Shown: piece by piece, positions 19,446 to 27,567 of the stretch
Layout: every line of letters begins with the position of its first letter
How positions within the stretch are numbered: position 1 is the stretch's first letter
NCBI GenBank assembly: GCA_040007095.1
Contig: JBDTVS010000181.1
Span: 1-64,000, forward strand
DNA length: 64,000 nt
Source: JBDTVS01 sp040007095
GTDB lineage: Bacteria > Acidobacteriota > Vicinamibacteria > Vicinamibacterales > CAVVIG01
Reading direction: 5' to 3'
Made by a program: the position numbers and the translations under genes
Notes under the pieces: model-generated
What the model was told of the DNA's origin: nothing
Database searches by the model: none
What the model saw: only the letters and a program-made list of their open reading frames with translations

Positions 19446-20414
19446 ATGGCCGACAAGAAAATCATTGCGGTAGTGGGATCCACCGGCGCGCAGGGCGGTG
19501 GTCTGGTCGAGGCGATTCTGGCCGATCCGAATGGCGGATTCGGCGCCCGCGCGATCACGCGCGACACAGCCAAGGACAAGGCCACAGCGATCGCCGCCAA
19601 GGGCGGGGAAGTGGTCCAGGCCGATCTCGATGATGTCGAGAGCTTGAAAAAGGCGTTCGCGGGGGCATACGGCGTGTATGCCGTGACCAATTTCTGGGAG
19701 CACTTCTCCGGCGAGAAAGAAAAGACCCAGGCCAAGAACATCGCCGACGCGGCGAAGGCCGCCGGCGTCCAGCACGTGATCTGGTCGACGCTCGAAGACA
19801 CGCGGACCTTGATGCAGGCCGACGACAAGCGCATGCCGATGCTGCAGGAGAAGTACCGGGTGCCGCACTTCGACGCGAAGGCCGAAGCGGACGCGTTCTT
19901 TCAGGGGGTGCCCACCACGTTCCTGGTGACGTCGTTCTACTGGGACAACCTCTATTCGTTCGGTCTCGCGCCCAAGAAAGGTGCTGACGGCCAGTACGAG
20001 TGGACGTTCCCCATGGGCGACAGCAAGCTGGCGGGCATCGCGGTCGAGGATATCGGCAAGGTCGCGTACGGGATCTTCAAGGCCGGTCAGCAGTATGTCG
20101 GCAAGACGGTGGGCATCCTGGGTGAGGCCCTGACGATCAGCGAGATGGGCGAGAAAATCTCGACCGCGATGGGCGTCGGTCCGGTCCGCTACAACGCCGT
20201 CGACGCGGACCTCTACCGCAGCTTTGGATTCCCGGGCGCGGACGAGATGGGCAACATGTTCCAGGTGTACCGCGATTTCGCCGCCGAAGTGCTGGCGGCG
20301 CGCAGCGTGGACGTGGCGCGGCAGCTCAATCCGCAGCTTCAGAGCTTCGATCAGTTCCTCGCGAAGAACAAGAGCAAGATCGAGCCTGCGATGAATCCCG
20401 CGCCGGCACAGTAG
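19446..20414 (+). CDS. NmrA-like NAD(P)-binding protein
   Basis: 322 residues; start ATG 19446 with GAGGAAACAGG just upstream. The N-terminal dinucleotide-binding motif is VVGSTGAQGGGL (GxxGxxGG type, about 8-19), followed by ADLDDVESLKKAFAGAYGVYAVTNFWEHF, the standard NmrA/HSCARG pattern. The active-site YxxxK of true short-chain dehydrogenases is not obvious, consistent with a redox-sensing or regulatory NmrA role rather than catalysis. VIWSTLEDTRTL is also typical. Role in this island unknown; it could be a nucleotide-ratio sensor or an atypical reductase. Confidence 0.8.
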   Translation: MADKKIIAVVGSTGAQGGGLVEAILADPNGGFGARAITRDTAKDKATAIAAKGGEVVQADLDDVESLKKAFAGAYGVYAVTNFWEHFSGEKEKTQAKNIADAAKAAGVQHVIWSTLEDTRTLMQADDKRMPMLQEKYRVPHFDAKAEADAFFQGVPTTFLVTSFYWDNLYSFGLAPKKGADGQYEWTFPMGDSKLAGIAVEDIGKVAYGIFKAGQQYVGKTVGILGEALTISEMGEKISTAMGVGPVRYNAVDADLYRSFGFPGADEMGNMFQVYRDFAAEVLAARSVDVARQLNPQLQSFDQFLAKNKSKIEPAMNPAPAQ

Positions 20415-20555
20415 CATCGAGCACGCTCACAGAGCTCAGGACGGGGCTCAGAGATCAGGTGCTTGTTACCCGATCGCTGAGCCCCTTGCGTTGTCGCCCC
20501 CGGGCCGGATGCCGCTCTTGCGGCGCATTTTCACGTGCAAATGCCACCACGACCG

Positions 20556-20571
20556 CACGAAGACACAGAAG
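20556..20571 (+). repeat. CACNRAG periodic repeat, two units
   Basis: CACGAAG and CACAGAAG follow one another with 8-9 nt spacing in the space between the NmrA-like gene and the next gene. The rest of 20415-20626 shows nothing recognisable. Confidence 0.45.
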
Positions 20572-20626
20572 AGTCATCCTGTCTTGGCTGTGGCGCCTTC
20601 ATCACGGAGTACACTGACTAACCCGC

Positions 20627-21508
20627 ATGGCAAACCTCGGATACGTCGGCCTCGGCGCGATGGGCGGCCTCATGGCCGAGCGTCTAATCAGCAAGGGCCA
20701 TTCGGTCACCGGCTACAACCGCACGAAGTCGAAGGCGCAAGGACTCATCGACCAGGGGATGCAGTGGGCTGATTCGCCGCGCGAGGTCGCGGCGGCATCC
20801 GAGGCGACCTTCGTGATGGTGACCAATTCCGCCGCGCTCGAAGCGGTGGCCAACGGTCCCGATGGATTGCTCGCCGGACTGGGCAGCGGTAAGCTGCTCA
20901 TCGACATGAGCACGGTCAGCCCGGCGGTCAGCCGCGCGTTGGCTCTGAGAGTCCGCGCCCAGGGTTCGGACATGGTGGATGCTCCTGTCTCCGGCAGCGT
21001 CGTCACGCTGCAGCAGGGCAAGTTGTCGGTGATGGTCGGCGGTGAGAAGGGCGGCTTCGATCGGGCGAAGCCGCTGCTCGACGACGTCGGACCGCGGGTG
21101 ACGCACGTGGGTCCCAACGGGCTTGCACTGTCGATGAAGATCGCGATCAATCTCAGCCTGGCCGTGCAGATGCTGGCGTTCTCAGAAGGCCTGCTACTGG
21201 CGGAGAAGAGCGGCATTCCGCGCGAGGTCGCCGTCGACGTGATGACCCACAGCGTCATCGGATCGCCGATGGTGCAATACCGGGGACCGATGGTGCTCAA
21301 CATGCCGGAGGAAGCCTGGTTCGACGTCAACATGATGCAGAAAGACATGTTGCTCGCCCTCGAGATGGGCCGGCAGCTGGACGTGCCGCTCCCGACCACG
21401 GCGGTGACCAACGAGATGCTGACGGCGGCGCGGGGGATGGGGCTCGCGAAAAAGGATTTCGCAATCCTGTTCGAAGCGCTGTCGCGTATGGCAGGAGTCC
21501 AGAAATGA
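20627..21508 (+). CDS. Beta-hydroxyacid dehydrogenase (3-hydroxyisobutyrate dehydrogenase family)
   Basis: 293 residues. The N-terminus GYVGLGAMGGLMAERL is the NAD(P)-binding GxGxxG of the family; the substrate-binding DAPVSGS is at 118-124 and the catalytic lysine is K171 in LSMKIAINLSLAV. These enzymes interconvert short beta-hydroxyacids (3-hydroxyisobutyrate, tartronate semialdehyde, 6-phosphogluconate-like or succinate semialdehyde) and their semialdehydes. The stop codon overlaps the next start (ATGA at 21505), so translation is coupled to the E1-alpha gene. It probably prepares or removes an intermediate for the dehydrogenase complex; the substrate is not readable. Confidence 0.85.
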   Translation: MANLGYVGLGAMGGLMAERLISKGHSVTGYNRTKSKAQGLIDQGMQWADSPREVAAASEATFVMVTNSAALEAVANGPDGLLAGLGSGKLLIDMSTVSPAVSRALALRVRAQGSDMVDAPVSGSVVTLQQGKLSVMVGGEKGGFDRAKPLLDDVGPRVTHVGPNGLALSMKIAINLSLAVQMLAFSEGLLLAEKSGIPREVAVDVMTHSVIGSPMVQYRGPMVLNMPEEAWFDVNMMQKDMLLALEMGRQLDVPLPTTAVTNEMLTAARGMGLAKKDFAILFEALSRMAGVQK

Positions 21509-22506
21509 CTGTAACGGCGAAAAAGAAGGCGGGTGTCGCCGACGACATCGGCGCTGAACGTCTCCTGCACATGTACCGGCAGATGGTGGCGATCCGCCTG
21601 TTCGAGGAGCGTGTCAACGATCTCTACACCCGCGCGCTGATGCCCGGGTTGGCGCATCTGTACATCGGGGAAGAGGCGATCGCGGTCGGCATCTGCGAGG
21701 TGCTCACGCGCGAGGACTACATCACGAGCACGCACCGGGGTCATGGCCACTGTCTCGCGAAGGGTGCGTCGCCGGATCGCATGTTTGCGGAGCTGCTCGG
21801 CAAAGAAGCGGGCTACTGCAAGGGCAAGGGCGGATCGATGCATATTGCCGATCCGGCCACCGGCAACCTCGGCGCCAATGCCATCGTCGGCGGCAGTGCG
21901 GGCATTGCCACGGGCGCGGCCTTCTCCGCCAAGTATTTGAAAACCGGGCAGGTGTCGGTGTGCTTCTTCGGTGAGGGCGCCCTCGGCCAGGGTTTGCTCT
22001 ACGAGGAGATGAACCTCGCGCAGTTGTGGAAGCTGCCGGTCATCTTCGTCTGCGAGAACAACGGCTACAACGAGTACACGCATTTTTCCGAGTCGACGGC
22101 CGGCGACGTGTGCGCGCGCGCCGCCGCGTTCGGCATCCGGACCGAGACGGTCGACGGCCAGAACGTCCGGGCCGTCTACGCTGCGGCCCAGGCCCATATC
22201 GAGCGAGCGCGAAACGGTGAGGGCCCGGCCTTTCTCGAGTTCAAGACGTACCGCTACCACGGGCATCACGTCGGCGACATCGCCCGGGCGTACTACCGCC
22301 CGAAGGCGGAAGAAGAGGAATGGGTCACCGAGCGGGATCCCGTCACCCTCCATGGGCAGTGGCTCATGGCGAATGGCGTGGCCGATCGCGCTGCCCTCGA
22401 TGCGATTCAGGACGAGCTCGTCGCGCAGATGGATGCGGCGGTGGAGTTTGCCGTCGGCTCGTCCTACCCGGACCCCAGCAAAGTGGACCAGGACATCTAT
22501 GCTTGA
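21505..22506 (+). CDS. 2-oxo-acid dehydrogenase E1 component, alpha subunit (thiamine diphosphate)
   Basis: 333 residues. The thiamine diphosphate motif runs from G156-E-G in CFFGEGALGQGLLYEE to N185-N186 in FVCENNGYNEY; HRGHGHCLAKG (77-87) is the phosphorylation-loop region and YCKGKGGSMHI (104-114) is conserved. It resembles AcoA (acetoin dehydrogenase) and PdhA. With the beta subunit it decarboxylates a 2-oxo acid or cleaves acetoin and passes the acyl unit to E2. Start ATG 21505 overlaps the upstream stop by 4 nt. Confidence 0.9.
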   Translation: MTVTAKKKAGVADDIGAERLLHMYRQMVAIRLFEERVNDLYTRALMPGLAHLYIGEEAIAVGICEVLTREDYITSTHRGHGHCLAKGASPDRMFAELLGKEAGYCKGKGGSMHIADPATGNLGANAIVGGSAGIATGAAFSAKYLKTGQVSVCFFGEGALGQGLLYEEMNLAQLWKLPVIFVCENNGYNEYTHFSESTAGDVCARAAAFGIRTETVDGQNVRAVYAAAQAHIERARNGEGPAFLEFKTYRYHGHHVGDIARAYYRPKAEEEEWVTERDPVTLHGQWLMANGVADRAALDAIQDELVAQMDAAVEFAVGSSYPDPSKVDQDIYA

Positions 22507-23500
22507 GACTGCCACACCGGTGCGAGAGCTGTCGTTCGGCGACGCGATCAAGGAAGCCATCGCAGAAGAGATGCGCCGCGATCCGAGCGTAATCCTCATG
22601 GGAGAGGACGTGGCGGAGGCGGGCACGACCTTCAAGGTGCTCACCGGGCTCGTCGACGAGTTCGGCAAGGATCGCATCATCGATACGCCGATTTCCGAAG
22701 CCGGCTTCACCGGCCTCGGGGTCGGCGCCGCCATGACCGGTCTGCGTCCGATCGTCGACATCATGTTCGGCGATTTCCTGACGATCATCATGGACCAGGT
22801 CGTCAACCAGGCGGCCAAGATCCACTACATGTCCGGGGGGCACTGGAAGGTGCCGATGGTCGTTCGCTGCACGATGGGCGCGACGCGCCGGTCCGCGGCG
22901 CAGCATTCGCAGTCGCTGCACGCATGGCCGAGTCACATTCCCGGGTTGAAGGTGGTGGTGCCTTCGACGCCCTACGACGCGAAGGGACTGTTCAAGTCCG
23001 CGATTCGCGACGACAACCCGGTCGTGATCTTCGAGCACAAGATCAGCTATCGGAAGGTCAAGGGGCCGGTGCCGGAGGGCGAATACGTCATCCCGCTGGG
23101 CGTTGCCGACGTGAAGCGGACGGGGAGCGACCTGACGATCATCGCGCTCAGCAGCATGGTGCAGGTGGCGCTCGGCGCCGCCAAGCTGCTCGAGGACGTG
23201 GGCGTCAGCGTGGAGGTCGTGGATCCGCGTACCACGTGGCCGCTCGACGAGAAGGCGCTGATTGAGTCGGTGAAAAAGACCTCGCGCTGCATCGTGATGG
23301 ACGAAGGCTACGGTCGTTATGGTGTGGCCGCCGAGCTCGCGGCGGTGGTGGCCCAAGGGGCGTTCTATCATCTCGACGCGCCGGTCTCGCGGCTGTGCGC
23401 GATGCACGTGCCGATACCGTTCTCGCCCTCGCTTGAAGACGTGACGGTGCCGAACGAGCGGCAGGTCGTCGACCTGGCGTTGAAGCTGTGCGGGAAATAG
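22499..23500 (+). CDS. 2-oxo-acid dehydrogenase E1 component, beta subunit
   Basis: 333 residues from the ATG at 22499, which overlaps the end of the alpha-subunit gene by 8 nt; longer readings in this frame are shadows of the alpha gene. Conserved segments include VILMGEDVAEAGTTFKVLTGL, DTPISEAGFTGLGVGAAMTGLRPIVDIMF and MVVRCTMGATRRSAAQHSQSLHAW. It forms the alpha2-beta2 E1 with its neighbour and contributes thiamine and subunit-contact residues. The C-terminal transketolase domain follows (VEVVDPRTTWPLDEKALIESV). Confidence 0.9.
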   Translation: MLETATPVRELSFGDAIKEAIAEEMRRDPSVILMGEDVAEAGTTFKVLTGLVDEFGKDRIIDTPISEAGFTGLGVGAAMTGLRPIVDIMFGDFLTIIMDQVVNQAAKIHYMSGGHWKVPMVVRCTMGATRRSAAQHSQSLHAWPSHIPGLKVVVPSTPYDAKGLFKSAIRDDNPVVIFEHKISYRKVKGPVPEGEYVIPLGVADVKRTGSDLTIIALSSMVQVALGAAKLLEDVGVSVEVVDPRTTWPLDEKALIESVKKTSRCIVMDEGYGRYGVAAELAAVVAQGAFYHLDAPVSRLCAMHVPIPFSPSLEDVTVPNERQVVDLALKLCGK

Positions 23501-23625
23501 ATGAAGGCCACCACCAGGCTGACCGGATGCGGCCAGAACACGAATCAGTGGCTCGGTCGCCGGCGCGACACGTTGCGGCGAGAATGAGCACAGTGGCGCG
23601 GCGTGCGCGCCGGGCGCTTGACGAC

Positions 23626-23688
23626 TCGGTGGTCGATCCGATTATTCGGCGGTCGATCCGATTATGTGGTGTCCGGCGTCAGCCGGAC
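23626..23688 (+). repeat. 20-bp tandem duplication plus GTCCGGC hairpin
   Basis: TCGGYGGTCGATCCGATTAT occurs twice back to back (23626-23645 and 23646-23665, one mismatch). It is followed at 23671-23688 by GTCCGGC, loop GTCA, GCCGGAC, a member of the dispersed hairpin family. Just after this is the GAGGAGG Shine-Dalgarno of the M24 gene. Confidence 0.7.
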
Positions 23689-23706
23689 TGTCAGAGGAGG
23701 TAAGTC

Positions 23707-25053
23707 GTGGCGATCAAAACCTACGGAACGATGGCGGTCGATTGGGAACGGCGGATCGACTTCGATCGGCTGCGTCGCGAGCGTCTGGATCGGGTCAAGG
23801 ACCTGCTGGTGAAGTCCGAAATGGGCTCGGTGCTGTGCTTCGACATGAACAACGTGCGCTATATCACGGCGACGCACATCGGCACCTGGGCGCAGGACAA
23901 GATCAGCCGCTTCACGCTGCTCGCGCAAAACGACGAACCGATCCTGTGGGACTTCGGATCGGCGGCCAGGCACCACGCGCTCAATTGCGACTGGCTCGGC
24001 GAGCGGTCGCGCGCAGGCATTCCGTTGATGCGCGGCGCGATGTCGCCCGAGATGGGACGCGCCGAAGAGGTCGCCAAGAAGATTCGCGTCGAGCTCGAGA
24101 TGCGCGGCCTGCACAAGGAGCCGGTCGGCGTGGACGTCGTCGAGCCGCCGATCTTGTTCGCGTTGCAGAAGGAAGGCCTGACGATCGTCGACGGTCAGCA
24201 GCTGATGTCGAACGCCCGCGAGATCAAGACGCAGGACGAAATTTCGCTGTTGACCCATTCCGCAGCGATGGTCGACGCGGCGTACCACGACCTCTACGAA
24301 GCGATGAAGCCGGGGATGCGAGAGAACGAAGCGGTCGGGCTCGTCGCGAAGCGGCTCTACGACCTCGGATCGGAGTACGTGGAAGGCGTGAACGCCATCT
24401 CCGGCGAACGCTGCAGCCCGCATCCGCACGTGTTCTCGGACCGGATGCTGCGACCAGGCGATCCGGTGTATTACGACGTGCTCCATTCCTACATGGGCTA
24501 TCGCACGTGCTACTACCGCAGTTTCGCGATCGGCTCCGCCTCCCACGCGATGAACGACGCCTACAAGCGGTGCCGCGACTATCTCGACGCGGCGATCGAG
24601 CTGGTGCGGCCAGGACGGACGACCGCAGAGATTGCCGCGGTGTGGCCCAAAGCGCAGGAGTTCGGGTTTCCGAGCGAGGAAGCGGCGTTCGCGCTGCAGA
24701 TGGGTCACGGCATCGGCCTCGCGATCTGGGAAAAGCCGATGATCAGCCGTCTGGTGTCGCTCGAACACCCCCACGAGATCAAGCCGGGGATGGTGTTCGC
24801 GCTCGAGACGTTCTGGCCCTCGACAGACGGCTGGACGGCGGCCCGGATCGAGGAAGAAGTCGTCGTGACTCCGACCGGTCACGAGGTCATCACTCGGTTC
24901 CCCGCTGAGCAGTTGCTGGTCTGTGGTCGACCGTACGTGACCGTCAGCGGCCCGCTGCCGACAACGCGGGAGCTCGAAGCGCCGCCGAACCGGGAAGTGC
25001 TGGACATGATCGCGGCCGGCGCCAAGGCTGAGAGCGTCGGAGCGAATCCCTGA
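23707..25053 (+). CDS. M24 (creatinase/aminopeptidase P fold) protein with an altered metal site
   Basis: 448 residues from a GTG start with GAGGAGG at 23694-23700. The C-terminal pita-bread domain shows the five ligand positions of M24 metallopeptidases: D257, then residue 268, H334 in MGHGIGLA, E367 in ALETFW and E382 in RIEEEVVV. Position 268 is Cys (GYRTCYYRSF) where dinuclear enzymes have Asp. Such a change argues against a standard aminopeptidase; creatinase and the DMSP lyase DddP are non-peptidase members of the fold. It lies between the E1-beta and E2 genes on the same strand, 43 nt before E2, so a role in supplying the acid substrate is possible but unproved. Confidence 0.8.
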   Translation: MAIKTYGTMAVDWERRIDFDRLRRERLDRVKDLLVKSEMGSVLCFDMNNVRYITATHIGTWAQDKISRFTLLAQNDEPILWDFGSAARHHALNCDWLGERSRAGIPLMRGAMSPEMGRAEEVAKKIRVELEMRGLHKEPVGVDVVEPPILFALQKEGLTIVDGQQLMSNAREIKTQDEISLLTHSAAMVDAAYHDLYEAMKPGMRENEAVGLVAKRLYDLGSEYVEGVNAISGERCSPHPHVFSDRMLRPGDPVYYDVLHSYMGYRTCYYRSFAIGSASHAMNDAYKRCRDYLDAAIELVRPGRTTAEIAAVWPKAQEFGFPSEEAAFALQMGHGIGLAIWEKPMISRLVSLEHPHEIKPGMVFALETFWPSTDGWTAARIEEEVVVTPTGHEVITRFPAEQLLVCGRPYVTVSGPLPTTRELEAPPNREVLDMIAAGAKAESVGANP

Positions 25054-25095
25054 GCGTTGTAATTCCACGATTCGTTTCTTGACACCAGTACACAT

Positions 25096-26343
25096 ATGGC
25101 CGTAAGCGTCGTCATGCCAGCCCTCGAAATGGCCCAGGAAACGGGCAAGCTGATTTCCTGGAAAAAGAAAGAGGGCGAGAAGGTCCTCAAAGGAGAAATG
25201 CTCCTTGAGGTCGAGACCGACAAGGCCGTCGTCGAAATCGAGGCCCAGGCCGAGGGGATCCTTGGCGGCGTGACCGCGCAGGTGGGCGACGTCGTCCCGG
25301 TGGGTCAGACCATTGCCTGGCTGCTGAAGGCCGGCGAACAGGCGCCCATCACCACGACCCAGACGCAGACCGGACGAACGATGGACAAGGCCGCCGCGAC
25401 GGCCGCTCCGGTGGTCACCGCTCCGGCGGGTGACGTGACCCCGGCCGGTCCGGCGCGGCTGTCGCCAAAAGCGCGACGTTTGGCCAAGGAGCTCGGTGTT
25501 GACGTCAGTCGACTCCGCGGTTCGGGGCCTGATGGCGAAATCGTGGCCGCGGACGTTCAGGCCGCCCAGGCCGCTGGCCGCGCCGCTCCGGCGTTTGCGC
25601 CTCCAGTCGTGTTGCCGACCGCTGCGGCCACTGCGACCAGCGCTCCAGCCGATATCGGATCGCTGAGCTCGATCGGCCGCCTGATGGCGCAGCGGACGAC
25701 ACAGAGCTGGACCACGGTTCCGCATTTCTTCGTCACTCGCGAAGTCGACGGCAGCGCCCTGGTCGCGCTTCGCCAGAAGTTGAGTCCGTCGATTGAAAAG
25801 AACCGCGGCGTAAAGCTTACCTACACCGATCTCCTGACCGCGATCGTCGCGCGCGTGTTGAAGCAGCACCCGCGTTTGAACGCGAGTTGGATCGACGACA
25901 CCATCAAGGCGAATCCAGAAGTGAAGATGGGTCTGGCCATGGCAGTGAGCGACGCCGTGGTGGTCGCGGTCGTCAACGGGGCTGATAGCGGCGACCTGGC
26001 TGGTGTGGCCGTCCAGCGGCGCGATCTTGCCGAGCGTGCACGCACCGGCAAGCTGACGCCAGGCGATATCACCGGTGCGACCTTCACGATCAGCAATCTC
26101 GGGATGTATCACGTCGATCAGTTCACGGCGATCATCGTTCCGCCGCAGGCCGCGATTCTGGCGGTTGGCGCGATGACCGATCGCGTCGTGCCGATGCCCG
26201 GTGCGTTGATACCGATCGGCGTGAAACCCATGCTGACTTTGACGCTGTCGTGCGACCACCGCGTAGTCGACGGCGCCCGCGGCGCGGCCTTTCTCCACGA
26301 CGTCGTCGAGGCCATTCAGGCGGCGGACAAGCACTTCGCGTAG
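25096..26343 (+). CDS. 2-oxo-acid dehydrogenase E2 (dihydrolipoyl acyltransferase)
   Basis: 415 residues. Lipoyl domain with the modified lysine K43 in EVETDKAVVEIEA; an Ala/Pro/Thr-rich linker; a peripheral-subunit-binding domain at about 121-155 (LSPKARRLAKELGVDVSRLRGSG); and the catalytic domain ending in C387-D-H388-R-V-V-D392-G with His and Asp of the acyltransfer active site. It takes the acyl group from E1 and passes it to CoA. No dihydrolipoamide dehydrogenase (E3) gene is found in the window, so E3 is probably shared with another complex elsewhere in the genome. Confidence 0.9.
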   Translation: MAVSVVMPALEMAQETGKLISWKKKEGEKVLKGEMLLEVETDKAVVEIEAQAEGILGGVTAQVGDVVPVGQTIAWLLKAGEQAPITTTQTQTGRTMDKAAATAAPVVTAPAGDVTPAGPARLSPKARRLAKELGVDVSRLRGSGPDGEIVAADVQAAQAAGRAAPAFAPPVVLPTAAATATSAPADIGSLSSIGRLMAQRTTQSWTTVPHFFVTREVDGSALVALRQKLSPSIEKNRGVKLTYTDLLTAIVARVLKQHPRLNASWIDDTIKANPEVKMGLAMAVSDAVVVAVVNGADSGDLAGVAVQRRDLAERARTGKLTPGDITGATFTISNLGMYHVDQFTAIIVPPQAAILAVGAMTDRVVPMPGALIPIGVKPMLTLTLSCDHRVVDGARGAAFLHDVVEAIQAADKHFA

Positions 26344-26400
26344 CGCGGCGACAAGTGTGGCGACGTTTCCGGCGCTGAAGCCGGGAGCATTGTTCGGTCG

Positions 26401-26543
26401 AGCAGGTTGCTGAAAAACCAGCAACCTGAACTTAAGAGTGAGAACTCAGAACTTTGAAGTGCGAATTACCTGGCAATCTCGCATTCCTTCTAAGCTCTCA
26501 CTTCTGAGTTTTCAGTTCGGGTTGCGTTTTTCAGCAGCCTGCT
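26401..26543. mobile_element. 143-bp MITE-like element with 18-bp terminal inverted repeats
   Basis: AGCAGGTTGCTGAAAAAC (26401-26418) and the inverse GTTTTTCAGCAGCCTGCT (26526-26543) match at 17 of 18 positions. The left end can also fold locally (CAGGTTGCTG, loop AAAAAC, CAGCAACCTG at 26403-26428) and could end transcription of the E2 gene. The inside is AT-richer than the surroundings and carries no gene; it shares the 16-mer AACTGAAAACTCAGAA with 4989-5004. No target duplication was identified with certainty. Together with 26544-26677 this fills the space before the PEBP gene. Confidence 0.6.
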
Positions 26544-26677
26544 AGAGTCTGGACATCACGTACCTGTGAAAACGCACGAACTCGAGTTCGCGTCGTGGGC
26601 GTTGGTTGCGATTTCGGCGGCGTTCTCATCAATCGCGCAAGGAATCAGCGGCGGAATCGATAGTCTGGAGGCATAGC

Positions 26678-27295
26678 ATGCAGACACGACGATGGATTGT
26701 CGTGACGATCATCAGTTTGCTCGTCACGATACCGACGGCGGCGCAGGAGCGTGGACAACGCGCGGCGGGCGCAGCCGCCCCGGCAGGTCCCGCCATGACG
26801 CTGACGATACGGGCGTTCCCGGATGGCGGTCCCATTCCCGTGAGATTCAGCCAGGCCGCTGAAGGTGCCGCGCCGGGCGAAGGCACCTCGCCAGCGATCA
26901 CCTGGGCCAACCCGCCGGCGGGTACTCAGTCGTTCCTCCTCAACATGCACGATATGGACGTCGCTCGCAACAAGACGACCGACGACCAGGCGCACTGGGT
27001 CGTTTGGAATATTCCGGCGACAGCCACCGGTTTGCCCGAGGGAGTGCCGAAGGGGCCGCAGTTGGCGGACGGCAGCCATCAAATCAGTGCCACCGGCCAG
27101 GTCTATCGCGGGCCGGGCGCGCCGGCCAACGGACCACCGCACCACTACATGTTCGAGCTCTATGCCTTGGACACCAAGCTCGACGTCCAACCGACCGCCG
27201 ACGCGTTCGAGACGCGTGCAAATGTCGTGAAGGCAGCGCAGGGGCATATCCTCGGTAAAGCGGTCTACGGCGGCCTGTTCAGGCGTCCGCAGTAG
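26678..27295 (+). CDS. Exported YbhB/YbcL family protein (phosphatidylethanolamine-binding fold)
   Basis: 205 residues from the ATG at 26678 (GGAGG at 26667-26671), with a signal peptide ending near TAAQE. Family landmarks: SFLLNMHDMDVARNKTTDDQAHWVVWNIPA (the ligand-pocket DxD and HWxxxNIP), LPEGVPKG, and GPPHHYMFELYALD. The fold is well known; in bacteria the function is unclear, with small-ligand or lipid binding suggested. Standing alone between repeat-rich spacers, so no operon partner is inferred. Confidence 0.85.
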   Translation: MQTRRWIVVTIISLLVTIPTAAQERGQRAAGAAAPAGPAMTLTIRAFPDGGPIPVRFSQAAEGAAPGEGTSPAITWANPPAGTQSFLLNMHDMDVARNKTTDDQAHWVVWNIPATATGLPEGVPKGPQLADGSHQISATGQVYRGPGAPANGPPHHYMFELYALDTKLDVQPTADAFETRANVVKAAQGHILGKAVYGGLFRRPQ

Positions 27296-27351
27296 ATCGC
27301 AATCTGGGTAGGAGTGAGTCTGACTAGCGCATTTCTCGTCAATAAGTAGGC

Positions 27352-27544
27352 GTCCGCCTTCAGGCGGACTATCACGGTCCGGCTAAATAGCCGGACGCTG
27401 CGTCGTTCCCGGCGATTCCCGACGTATTCCTCGCACCCCTCTCGAGCTCCGCCGTCCGGCTAACGCTCACCTCGGCGACGGTTGAGCCCGACACGACAAT
27501 CCGGCAGTTGATCGACAGCACGGAGTGTCCGGCTTGAGCCGGAC
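27352..27544. repeat. Three GTCCGSCT hairpin repeats
   Basis: Perfect hairpins at 27352-27369 (GTCCGCCT-TC-AGGCGGAC), 27377-27396 (GTCCGGCT-AAAT-AGCCGGAC) and 27527-27544 (GTCCGGCT-TG-AGCCGGAC), with extra degenerate halves between. They stand between two convergent genes. No gene is supported in 27296-27567. Confidence 0.8.
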
Positions 27545-27567
27545 CGCGATAGTCCGCCGCGGCGCCC

